Below are positions 1 to 6,390 of a stretch of DNA of 9,078 nucleotides, piece after piece. Origin of the DNA: Balneolaceae bacterium (GTDB lineage: Bacteria; Bacteroidota; Rhodothermia; Balneolales; Balneolaceae); the NCBI GenBank assembly GCA_021767245.1, contig JAASTO010000097.1, positions 1-9,078 on the forward strand, read 5' to 3'. Position 1 is the stretch's first letter; the number at the start of each line of letters is the position of its first letter. The notes under the pieces were generated by a model that was not told the DNA's origin, ran no database searches, and saw only the letters and a program-made list of their open reading frames with translations. A program made the translations under genes and the position numbers.

Positions 1-1677
1 CAATCTCTCTACTATTCTAAAGAGAGTTTTGATGACTTCTACTACGGTAAAGGTTCGACCTATCCGGATGTAAATGGGTCACTCGGTATTCTGTTTGAGC
101 AGGGAAGTTCGCGCGGACATGCACAGGAAAGTATTCATGGTATTCTGGAATTTCCGTTCACTATACGTAATCAGTTTGTGACGTCACTTTCTACATTAGA
201 GGCGGTACAGGGACTCAAAGAAGAATTGCTGGCCAATACCCGTGAGTTCTATCAGGAAGCGGCCGAAGAAGCAGAGGATGCTCCGATCAAAGCCTATGTA
301 TTTGGGGAAGAAGCGGATCAGGCTCGTGGCATGCATTTAGCTGAGATGCTGGAACGCAATCAGATCGATGTATATGAGTTGGGCAGAGACTACAATGATT
401 TCAAAGCCGGTAAAGCTTACATCGTACCGACGAATCAAAAACAATATAAGTTGTTGACAGCCATGTTTGAACGCAGAACCGAGTTTACGGATAGTCTGTT
501 CTACGATGTATCTACGTGGACCATGCCGTATGCCTTCAACCTGCCGTTTGCCGAGCTGAACCGTGACTACAACTCCAATATGTTGGGTGCTGATTTTACT
601 CTTGAAGATGTTGAGTTAAAGGGTGAGCTGGTTGGCGGAAAAGCGGATTATGCCTACGCCTTTGAGTGGGATGAATATTATGCTCCGAGAGCCGTGTATC
701 GATTGTTAGCCAATGGAGCTCGCGTTAAAGTGGCGTCCAAGCCATTTCAGTCTGTGATAACCAACGGGGCCAAACAGTTTGATTATGGTACCATTCTGGT
801 ATCAATGGGAACGCAGGATGATCCGGAAACAGTACACGATATTATAAACACGATCGTGGAAGAAGATGGGATCACAGTATATAATCTGCCAACAGGTTTA
901 ACACCTTCCGGTATGGACCTGGGTAGCCGTAACTTTGAGAATTTAGTGGAACCGAAGATCGCCATGATCGGAGGAGAAGGCAGCAACTCAAGCGAAGTTG
1001 GTGAAGCATGGCACCTGCTGGATCAGCGTTATCATATGCCTTTATCCATTCTAAAGAATGAAAACCTGGATCGCATGGACCTGAGTCGCTACAACGTGAT
1101 CATAGCAAGCACATACAGCATCTCCGATGGTGCCGCGGAAAACCTGAAAACATGGGTTAGAAACGGTGGAACGCTTCTTGTGTTCAAGAATGCCATTCGC
1201 TGGGCAAAAGCGCACGGGCTGGCTGATGTTGAATACGTAGAGAGGGAGGAAGTTGAGGACTCAACAGTAACCGTTCGCCCTTATGATAAAGCCGGTGAAG
1301 ACCGGGGTGCGGAGGTCATTGGGGGAAGCATCTTTAATGCAAAACTCGACCTGACCCACCCAATGGCCTATGGATTTAACCGGGAAGATATGACCCTGTT
1401 CAGGAACAATACGCTGTTCATTCAGAAGGGTGAAAATCCATATTCAACTCCGGTTTATTATTCTGAGGATGACCCGCTGGCAAGTGGTTACAGCAACGAC
1501 GAAAATCTGGAACTTATCAAAGGATCCGGCGCTGTGGTGGTAAGTGGTTTTGGTGGAGGTAAAGTCATTGCTATGACCGATAACCCGAATTTCCGCGCAT
1601 TCTGGTACGGCACCAATAAACTGTTTGCCAATGCCATCTTCTTTGGAAATACAATAAGCGGAGCTACTACAAACTGA
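1..1677 (+). CDS. M14 family zinc carboxypeptidase, C-terminal part (5' end outside window)
   Basis: The reading frame is open from base 1, so the real gene starts upstream of the window; the internal GTG at 178 is not the start. In-window residues 21-43 (tyrosine-proline-aspartate, then ILFEQ, then SSRGHAQE) match the region of large bacterial M14 peptidases that carries the catalytic glutamate, here E33 (bases 97-99). The zinc ligands (HxxE and the second His) would lie upstream. From about residue 320 (IAMIGGEG, base 958) to about residue 405 there is a Rossmann-like segment with the pattern of the class I glutamine-amidotransferase-like domain that ends these proteins; I see no obvious catalytic cysteine, so it is probably non-catalytic. 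The last residues before the TGA end in FFGNTI, as in relatives. Family members are usually 800-900 residues and exported. The likely role is trimming of extracellular or periplasmic peptides. A strong terminator follows, so it ends its transcription unit. Confidence 0.88.
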   Translation, partial: QSLYYSKESFDDFYYGKGSTYPDVNGSLGILFEQGSSRGHAQESIHGILEFPFTIRNQFVTSLSTLEAVQGLKEELLANTREFYQEAAEEAEDAPIKAYVFGEEADQARGMHLAEMLERNQIDVYELGRDYNDFKAGKAYIVPTNQKQYKLLTAMFERRTEFTDSLFYDVSTWTMPYAFNLPFAELNRDYNSNMLGADFTLEDVELKGELVGGKADYAYAFEWDEYYAPRAVYRLLANGARVKVASKPFQSVITNGAKQFDYGTILVSMGTQDDPETVHDIINTIVEEDGITVYNLPTGLTPSGMDLGSRNFENLVEPKIAMIGGEGSNSSEVGEAWHLLDQRYHMPLSILKNENLDRMDLSRYNVIIASTYSISDGAAENLKTWVRNGGTLLVFKNAIRWAKAHGLADVEYVEREEVEDSTVTVRPYDKAGEDRGAEVIGGSIFNAKLDLTHPMAYGFNREDMTLFRNNTLFIQKGENPYSTPVYYSEDDPLASGYSNDENLELIKGSGAVVVSGFGGGKVIAMTDNPNFRAFWYGTNKLFANAIFFGNTISGATTN

Positions 1678-1709
1678 TAGGTAATTCCAGTTAATTTATT
1701 AGGATAGAT

Positions 1710-1745
1710 AAAAGCCTTGTACATAAAATGTGCAAGGCTTTTTTT
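1710..1745 (+). terminator. Intrinsic terminator after the M14 peptidase gene
   Basis: Bases 1710-1723 pair with 1729-1742, with a single G-T wobble (1720/1732); the tip is a short A-rich loop. The right arm runs into seven T (1739-1745). It starts 32 bases after the stop codon. The left arm begins with four A, so the structure could also act more weakly on the opposite strand, where the convergent RAYT gene ends at 1787. Confidence 0.85.
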
Positions 1746-1750
1746 AAGTA

Positions 1751-1772
1751 CATCAGCTTGCTGAGCCGATGA
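1751..1772. repeat. Decayed REP-like unit downstream of the RAYT gene
   Basis: Contains AGCTTGC (1755-1761) followed by TGAGCCG. Bases 1756-1772 match the reverse complement of 2486-2502, part of the hairpin unit on the other side of the RAYT gene, at 14 of 17 positions. The segment can fold CATCAGCT (1751-1758) against AGCCGATG with one mismatch. It looks like a degraded copy of the same short repeat, so the transposase gene has relatives of its repeat on both sides. Confidence 0.55.
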
Positions 1773-1786
1773 TTTAAGGTTTAAAG

Positions 1787-2431
1787 TCAAAACAAATCCA
1801 GAAATTCATCTTTACAATAACTACTGGGCCAGTCTTTCCAATGTTTAACAAGACCGGCTTTAACCGGATTATTAAGTGTATAGAATATCACATTATACAG
1901 CTCATTAGAATCTCTGACTACCCGGTCATAACTTTCAGGATGCCAAAAGGGTTGCCCCGTTCTGTTTAAGCTTATATTAGCTAATCTTGCCGTGTATTTT
2001 TTAAGTGAAGCCATTATCTCAGTGATTGGATATATAGCATCCTTTGAGTCCATTTCAGGTAAATGCCGAAAAACCATGTGAACATGATTACTCATGATGC
2101 AGTAGCTGTATAAAGTGTAATTTTTATTATCTCTGAAATGAATGGCTTCTTTTACAATTGCAGCAATTTCAGGGACTGCAAGCCATTTAATGTCAGATTT
2201 TTGGCTATCAATAATTTGCTCGTATTTCTTAAAGGTTCTTTCATTTATTAATCTCCTTCGGTCTAATTGTTTGTTAATGAAACCTTTCTTTGAGAGGTGT
2301 TTAAATGCTGCTCTTTGTTGCAAAATTTTTTCAAGTGCTTTTTGTGGAAGCGCACCGGCTAAGATAAAAGTGATAAAATAGGTAGCACCATCAGGTTGCC
2401 AATGTGGTAGGTTTCTTCGATAGAAAGTCAT
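1787..2431 (-). CDS. REP-associated tyrosine transposase (RAYT, IS200-like Y1 family)
   Basis: A single-domain Y1 (HUH) transposase of about 214 residues. Members nick and rejoin single-stranded DNA at REP hairpins and are thought to spread these non-autonomous repeats while staying single-copy themselves. The N-terminus MTFYRRNLPHWQPDGATYF is typical of the RAYT branch. The metal-binding HUH motif is H116-V-H118 in YCIMSNHVHMV. The nucleophile is Y168 in FWHPESYDRVVR, followed by the usual NNPVKAGLV segment. I chose the ATG at 2431-2429 because the family N-terminus begins there and GGGG (2441-2438) lies six bases upstream; an in-frame ATG at 2461 would add ten residues without a ribosome-binding site. 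The frame is intact with all catalytic residues. REP-like hairpins lie on both sides, as expected. It is on the same strand as the operon upstream but separated from it by the repeats. Confidence 0.9.
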   Translation of the reverse strand: MTFYRRNLPHWQPDGATYFITFILAGALPQKALEKILQQRAAFKHLSKKGFINKQLDRRRLINERTFKKYEQIIDSQKSDIKWLAVPEIAAIVKEAIHFRDNKNYTLYSYCIMSNHVHMVFRHLPEMDSKDAIYPITEIMASLKKYTARLANISLNRTGQPFWHPESYDRVVRDSNELYNVIFYTLNNPVKAGLVKHWKDWPSSYCKDEFLDLF

Positions 2432-2477
2432 GTTGAGCCCCGTTTGAAATGGAATCAACATAATTTATTTGATACAG

Positions 2478-2554
2478 GCAAGCTTTCGACGGCTCAGCGA
2501 GCCGTGATACGTTCTTCGGCTCGCCGAGCCGAAGGTTAGGGGAAGACAGCTTGC
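2478..2554. repeat. REPIN-like pair of inverted REP hairpins upstream of the RAYT gene
   Basis: The outer ends are an inverted repeat: GCAAGCT (2478-2484) and AGCTTGC (2548-2554), extendable to 9 of 10 positions as GCAAGCTKTC. Inside are two perfect hairpins. The first is 2489-2505, a 7-bp stem with loop AGC. The second is 2514-2534, a 9-bp stem CTTCGGCTC/GAGCCGAAG with loop GCC. Both share the core GGCTC/GAGCC. Two head-plus-hairpin units facing each other is the architecture called REPIN, the form usually mobilised by RAYTs. It starts 5 bases beyond the stop of the NTF2-like gene and may also limit read-through into the transposase gene. Confidence 0.75.
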
Positions 2555-2559
2555 TACGT

Positions 2560-3024
2560 TCAATATTTCACCGACTTTAGCTTTCCGTTTTCATCCACAA
2601 GGTTAGTATCAGCCCCGGGAATGATATCGGTGTTGTGGGCAGATTCACAGATCCATTTATCTTCAGATTTCTTTACCACAAAACTAAAGATGTTTTGCCT
2701 GATCGATGGAGTCTCGTCTGCCATAGAGGGTGTTTGGTCCTTCAGCCGCATACGGGCATGAACCACAGCGACCTCCTTGTTCAGATATTTTACGGAGGTT
2801 TCCATAAGCCTCAGATTCGATTCACTGAAGATCTTTTCAAACCCAAATGCATGAGCCTTTCTGATGTCCTCACGGTTATGCCACCAAAGGCCTACCACGT
2901 TCACAAACTCTGTATTTTCTGAAAACAGGGAGGCGAGGTAATCGGCATCTTTTTTCATCCACGCATCAACAAAAAGAGCCGGAATTTCTCCCGGCTCTTT
3001 AGCTACTTTATATGGTATACTCAT
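2560..3024 (-). CDS. SnoaL/NTF2-like protein, DUF4440 (SgcJ/EcaC type)
   Basis: 154 residues with the sequence pattern of the SgcJ/EcaC group in the NTF2-like/SnoaL fold: IPALFVDAWMKKDADYLASLF (about 14-34), then EFVNVVGLWWHNREDIRKAHA (about 39-59), an ARMR strand near 90-93 and a closing strand around 111-126. These cone-shaped small domains bind hydrophobic or amide ligands, and their enzymatic role, if any, is usually unknown. There is no signal peptide, so it is probably cytoplasmic, unlike the two exported proteins encoded upstream. The ATG at 3024 lies 15 bases after the stop of the amidohydrolase paralogue, with no clear Shine-Dalgarno sequence, so it is the likely third gene of that operon. 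Codons about 8-18 contain a terminator-like hairpin (annotated separately). The conserved residues spanning that hairpin argue against a start further downstream. Confidence 0.82.
   Translation of the reverse strand: MSIPYKVAKEPGEIPALFVDAWMKKDADYLASLFSENTEFVNVVGLWWHNREDIRKAHAFGFEKIFSESNLRLMETSVKYLNKEVAVVHARMRLKDQTPSMADETPSIRQNIFSFVVKKSEDKWICESAHNTDIIPGADTNLVDENGKLKSVKY
2971..3000 (-). promoter_or_regulatory. Terminator-like hairpin inside the 5' end of the NTF2-like gene
   Basis: On the minus strand AAAGAGCCGG (3000-2991) pairs perfectly with CCGGCTCTTT (2982-2973) across an 8-nt loop, and the T tract continues to five T (2975-2971). This has the form of a rho-independent terminator, yet it begins 24 bases after the ATG, within coding sequence. 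It could be an attenuator setting NTF2-like expression below that of the amidohydrolases, or a coincidence of codon choice. The structure is seen directly; the function is inference. Confidence 0.45.
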
Positions 3025-3039
3025 AAGTATGTTTAAGTG

Positions 3040-4230
3040 TCATTTCACTTTTTCACCATTGATAAATACGCCGGTGATATTACTAACATACTCAAGCGGG
3101 TCACCGTTGTACATAACCAAATCGGCATCTTTACCACGCTCCAGTGAACCTACACGATTGTCAATTCCCAGAAGCTTCGCAGCATCAATGGTCAATACCT
3201 TGAGGGCATTATCTTTGCCTAAACCATTGGCCGCAGCCACTCCGGCTTCGTAATGAACCACGCGTGTTTTAGGAACGTATCCTTCATATCCACTTTGAAA
3301 TGCGATTGGGATTCCGGCTTTGTACAGTTTACCAGCGGTCTCCATAGAAGCGTTCTTGGCATCGCCGCCCGGACGGATCATAGACGGATGAATGATCACA
3401 GAATAACCTCCTGCTTTGATCTGATCCATGACACGGTATGCTTCCGCTACACCATCCAATACCATTGGGAAGCCAAATTCCTCCTGAAGGCGAATGGCCG
3501 ACATGATATCGTTGGCTTTATGAACGGTAACAAGGGCTGTTTTCTCACCTTCAAGTAAGTCAGCCAGGGCTTCCATTCCGAGGTCCTTGCTGTAATCCTC
3601 ACCGCTGTTTCTTTTTTCAAGATAAGCCTGAGCTTTGATCAGTTCCTGCCTCAGCATGGCGATCCCTTTGGCTCGGGTTCCCGGTTTGCTGAACGCACGG
3701 CTCAGATTATTACCTAAGGTAAAAGCCAGCATTTTAGACGGTTCGATCAGGTTGTCGTTAACCGTGTTACCGGTAGTTTTAACGATCATGGTTTGCCCAC
3801 TGATCAGGGCACCGGGTCCATGTCCGGTATGAACGGTGGTTACTCCGTTATCCCGTAAAAAACCAACGAGAGCTTCCTGAGCATTGTAAGCATCAATCGC
3901 ACGCAATTCCGGCTGGATGGGGTTAGACGTCTCGAGCTGATCCTGATCGGCATCTACATTCAGGTGACCGGCAAGGCCAACGACCGAATGAGCATCGATC
4001 AGTCCGGGTGTGACCACTTTAGCTTCATATACTTCATAGTTTGAAGGAATATTAATACCTGAGCCAACACGCTCTATCTTCCCGTCTTTAATTAAAACCA
4101 CACCGTTTGAAATGGGATCACCCGCCATGGTGTAAACGGTTTCGCCTTTAACAGCGATCTGTGCTTCTGTTGAAAAACTGAATACCAGTAATAATGCCGG
4201 CATCAGTAATAATTGTTTTAAATATCTCAT
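3040..4230 (-). CDS. Exported amidohydrolase paralogue lacking most metal ligands (possible pseudoenzyme)
   Basis: 396 residues with an N-terminal signal peptide (charged MRYLK, hydrophobic 6-20, likely cleavage after TEA at 21-23) and an amidohydrolase-superfamily layout: N-terminal beta domain, TIM barrel, and the C-terminal strand VGSLERGKDADLVMYNGDP (about 360-378). It is clearly paralogous to the gene just upstream; shared blocks include SGQT (144-147), PGTRAK (183-188) and DLGMEALADLLEGE (216-229). The metal site is degraded. HxH has become H81-S-V83; the region aligned with H270 of the paralogue has glycine at 260; the catalytic aspartate position falls on G314; and of the HNHTHEH cluster only H237 remains. 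It may be catalytically dead, a partner subunit, or use a different chemistry. Its ATG overlaps the upstream TGA (ATGA), with AAGGAGG (4243-4237) six bases ahead, so the two are translationally coupled. Confidence 0.85.
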   Translation of the reverse strand: MRYLKQLLLMPALLLVFSFSTEAQIAVKGETVYTMAGDPISNGVVLIKDGKIERVGSGINIPSNYEVYEAKVVTPGLIDAHSVVGLAGHLNVDADQDQLETSNPIQPELRAIDAYNAQEALVGFLRDNGVTTVHTGHGPGALISGQTMIVKTTGNTVNDNLIEPSKMLAFTLGNNLSRAFSKPGTRAKGIAMLRQELIKAQAYLEKRNSGEDYSKDLGMEALADLLEGEKTALVTVHKANDIMSAIRLQEEFGFPMVLDGVAEAYRVMDQIKAGGYSVIIHPSMIRPGGDAKNASMETAGKLYKAGIPIAFQSGYEGYVPKTRVVHYEAGVAAANGLGKDNALKVLTIDAAKLLGIDNRVGSLERGKDADLVMYNGDPLEYVSNITGVFINGEKVK

Positions 4231-5549
4231 TTCAAACCTCCTTCTTCACCATGGTGAGTATGAATGGTACCGGGATAGATCTGATATCCACCGGTTGCAT
4301 ATTTCTTGTCTTCCTCATTGCTGCGATCCCAGACTTTTTGACCTTCGATCCAGGTTTCCTGAACATGAGTGTACACACTGAATGGATCACCATCAAGAAT
4401 GATGAAGTCGGCATCTTTGCCTTTTTCCAGAGAACCAACCCGATCATCAATATCCATCATAATGGCATTGGCGATTGTTACGGCTCTGAGAGCTTCATCA
4501 CGGCTCATGCCTTCACGAATTCCGAGGGCTGCGTGCCGAAGGAACATTCTGGAATCTGTTACGCCGTCATCGGTATGAAACCCAACTAATACTCCGGCAT
4601 CTTCCAGGTACTTTCCGTTTGAGTTCTTGATCTCAGCGGCTTCAAGTTTTCCACCAAAAGAATCGAGTGTAATAATAGAGGCGCCTATAACTTGTTCAGA
4701 GTTGGCAATTTCTTCGGGTACTTTCCATGCTTCACTGACGTGCTGAAGTACTAATCGATAACCGAATTCTTCGGCAAGTCGCATAGCTGTCAGGATATCC
4801 TGATGTTCGTGCGTATGATTATGTACAATGCGTTTGCCCTCAAGGACTTCAACCAGGGTTTCTAGTCCAAGGTCACGTGCTGGCATTTTACTTTCATCGC
4901 CGTCAGCGGCTTCGATCTTATCTTTGTATTCCTGAGCTTTTATATACAACTCACGAACCATGGAAGCAGCTTTTGCTCGTGTACCTGGAGAAGGAGGATT
5001 ACCCCTCGGGTTGGTTCCGTTGGCCATTTTGAGTCCGCCATAAATAGTTTTTTCATCATCTGTGTAAAGCAGCATGTCTTCAATGACATTAGCCTTGCGC
5101 AGTTTCAGGTAAACCGTCTGGCCACTCATCAGATGACCTGAGCCGGGCATGACATTTACAGAGGTAATACCACCGGCCAGGGCTCTTTTAAAAGAGGGGC
5201 TTCTTGGATCGATGGAATCCATGATGCGAACATCGGGATGCAGGGTTGCGGAACGGTCACCGCCATCGCCGTCGCCAATGTGGGAGTGGGTGTCAACGAG
5301 GCCGGGCATAATAACATGTCCGGAAACATCGTGTACTTCGGCTCCTTGTGGAATGCGGGTGTTAGGACCACCAACTGCGGTGACTTTACCGTCTTCAACT
5401 ACGAGAACACCATTTTCAATAGGCTCGCCTGAAATAGGAATGATCTGCGCACCTTTAAATGCCTGAGGAGTAGACTGGGTAACCCCTTCCACCGCAAAGA
5501 ACAATACGCAAACCAACGCGAGAAAAACGCTTCGTATCGGTTTATTCAT
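4227..5549 (-). CDS. Exported amidohydrolase, imidazolonepropionase-like, metal site intact
   Basis: 440 residues. The N-terminus has a signal peptide (MNKPIR, then hydrophobic 7-20, cleavage somewhere near 20-25). The amidohydrolase metal-dependent hydrolase signature is complete: H88-S-H90 in GLVDTHSH, a histidine cluster H243/H245/H247/H249, H270 in LQHVSEAW, and the catalytic D327 in GFHTDD. The C-terminal beta strand DRVGSLEKGKDADFIILDGDP (about 369-389) is typical. Members hydrolyse cyclic amides, ureas or peptide bonds next to carboxylates; the substrate cannot be told from sequence. The product should act in the periplasm or outside the cell. The tail after about residue 428 is histidine-rich (HTHH) and absent from its paralogue. 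It is the first gene of the operon 5549 to 2560. The start at 5549 gives the signal peptide; no clear Shine-Dalgarno is seen. A perfect inverted repeat sits 27 bases upstream. Confidence 0.9.
   Translation of the reverse strand: MNKPIRSVFLALVCVLFFAVEGVTQSTPQAFKGAQIIPISGEPIENGVLVVEDGKVTAVGGPNTRIPQGAEVHDVSGHVIMPGLVDTHSHIGDGDGGDRSATLHPDVRIMDSIDPRSPSFKRALAGGITSVNVMPGSGHLMSGQTVYLKLRKANVIEDMLLYTDDEKTIYGGLKMANGTNPRGNPPSPGTRAKAASMVRELYIKAQEYKDKIEAADGDESKMPARDLGLETLVEVLEGKRIVHNHTHEHQDILTAMRLAEEFGYRLVLQHVSEAWKVPEEIANSEQVIGASIITLDSFGGKLEAAEIKNSNGKYLEDAGVLVGFHTDDGVTDSRMFLRHAALGIREGMSRDEALRAVTIANAIMMDIDDRVGSLEKGKDADFIILDGDPFSVYTHVQETWIEGQKVWDRSNEEDKKYATGGYQIYPGTIHTHHGEEGGLK
4237..4243 (-). promoter_or_regulatory. 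Strong Shine-Dalgarno for the amidohydrolase paralogue
   Basis: AAGGAGG on the minus strand lies six bases before the ATG at 4230, inside the last codons of the upstream gene. It is the only near-consensus ribosome-binding site I found in the window. Together with the ATGA overlap it suggests that balanced production of the two paralogues is selected for. Confidence 0.75.
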
Positions 5550-5576
5550 AAGATTTCGGTTAGTTAAAATTAGCTG

Positions 5577-5600
5577 TGCTCAATTTATAAAAATTGAGCA
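5577..5600. promoter_or_regulatory. Perfect inverted repeat in divergent promoter region (candidate operator)
   Basis: TGCTCAATTT (5577-5586) and AAATTGAGCA (5591-5600) form a perfect 10-bp inverted repeat around ATAA. It lies 27 bases before the amidohydrolase start (5549, minus) and 87 bases before the AsmA-like start (5688, plus). The spacing of arms suits a dimeric regulator, and the position suits control of the amidohydrolase operon, perhaps of both directions. There is no following T tract for a terminator role. I could not assign convincing -35/-10 elements. Confidence 0.5.
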
Positions 5601-5687
5601 GGTAGTAAAGCGGGCAATCGTAAAAAGTGGAAAATGGAACTTTATTCCAGGTTTCATCTTTAACCTGAATAAAACAGATATAAGCCC

Positions 5688-6368
5688 ATGAGTAAGAACA
5701 CGTTAAAAGTTTTATTCGGATTGGTAACTGTGGTGATTTTGACCATACTGCTTATCACTTTCTCACTGGACAGAGCCGTAAAAGCAAGTATAGAGGAGAG
5801 TGGTTCCGAATTATTGCAAACGGCCGTAACAGTTGATAAGGTGAATATATCTTTGTTTGGTGGAAGTGGAAGCATTATCGGTTTGTCTATACATAACCCT
5901 AAAGATTTCAGTGATGTGCCGGCACTTTTAATTCAGGAAGCATCGATCAAAGTTGACCTCTGGTCTTTGGCATCCGATCAGGTTGTTGTGAAAGAGATCA
6001 TCATAGATGGCCCGGAAATCCTTTTTGAACAGAAAGGAATGGTGATCAACCTCAAGAAACTAAGTGAAAACATGGATGTTGGTTCGGGCGGGAATTCTGA
6101 AGAATCCGAAACCTTGCTTGTTATCGATTACCTTCAGATCCGTGATGGTAAAATCGTTGTTAGCAGCAGCCTGAACAGGGATGGATCAACTGAAGTATCA
6201 CTATCGGATATGACCATAAATGGCATTGGTCGTGATGGGAATAATACTGTAAAACAAAGTGTGGAAGAGATCTTAAGGCCCTTGTTTCAGAATGCTATAG
6301 AGGATGCCTTGAAAAGCGGTGTTACTGAGCAAATTGAGGATAAGGTCAGAGACCTGTTGGGTAACTGA
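5688..6368 (+). CDS. Small AsmA-like membrane-anchored protein
   Basis: 226 residues. A single N-terminal membrane helix (about 7-26) is followed by an export-side domain. The segment from about 45 to 125 (VTVDKVNISLFGGSGSIIGL, a NP.DF turn, beta strands IKVDLWSL, then VVKEIIIDGPEILFE and NLKKL) has the recurrent beta pattern of the AsmA/DUF748 group of envelope proteins linked to outer-membrane assembly or lipid traffic. It is far shorter than full AsmA (over 600 residues) but close to the stand-alone short members. A low-complexity serine/glycine/glutamate linker occurs near 132-142, and a C-terminal amphipathic helix (about 188-224) ends the protein. The ATG at 5688 has only a weak ribosome-binding site, but it directly precedes the hydrophobic anchor. 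The gene is divergent from the amidohydrolase operon and converges on 6391-7731, with 22 bases between the stops. Exact function is unknown. Confidence 0.7.
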   Translation: MSKNTLKVLFGLVTVVILTILLITFSLDRAVKASIEESGSELLQTAVTVDKVNISLFGGSGSIIGLSIHNPKDFSDVPALLIQEASIKVDLWSLASDQVVVKEIIIDGPEILFEQKGMVINLKKLSENMDVGSGGNSEESETLLVIDYLQIRDGKIVVSSSLNRDGSTEVSLSDMTINGIGRDGNNTVKQSVEEILRPLFQNAIEDALKSGVTEQIEDKVRDLLGN

Positions 6369-6390
6369 CCTGCTTCAACTCATAGTTTAG

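Noticed and set aside
1488..1790. 100-codon minus-strand open frame opposite the 3' end of the M14 gene
   Set aside because: It overlaps the well-supported peptidase gene and its terminator, has no recognisable domain, and is best explained as a shadow of the plus-strand coding sequence.
2432..2461. Upstream ATG at 2461 as the RAYT start
   Set aside because: It adds ten residues not typical of the family N-terminus and lacks a ribosome-binding site, whereas the ATG at 2431 has GGGG upstream and starts at the conserved block.
4246..4257. Perfect 12-base palindrome TCACCATGGTGA
   Set aside because: It lies inside coding sequence for the His-rich tail, has no loop or partner site, and is short enough to be chance.
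4232..4450. Minus-strand open frame inside the amidohydrolase gene in another frame
   Set aside because: It is fully contained in a confident coding region on the same strand, and its composition looks like an out-of-frame translation.
5648..5667. CAGGTT/AACCTG hairpin before the AsmA-like gene
   Set aside because: A 6-bp stem with an 8-base AT-rich loop and no T tract is weak, and I see no riboswitch-like architecture around it.
6369..6390. Possible bidirectional terminator between convergent genes
   Set aside because: The 22-base gap contains no stem-loop or T tract that I can support.
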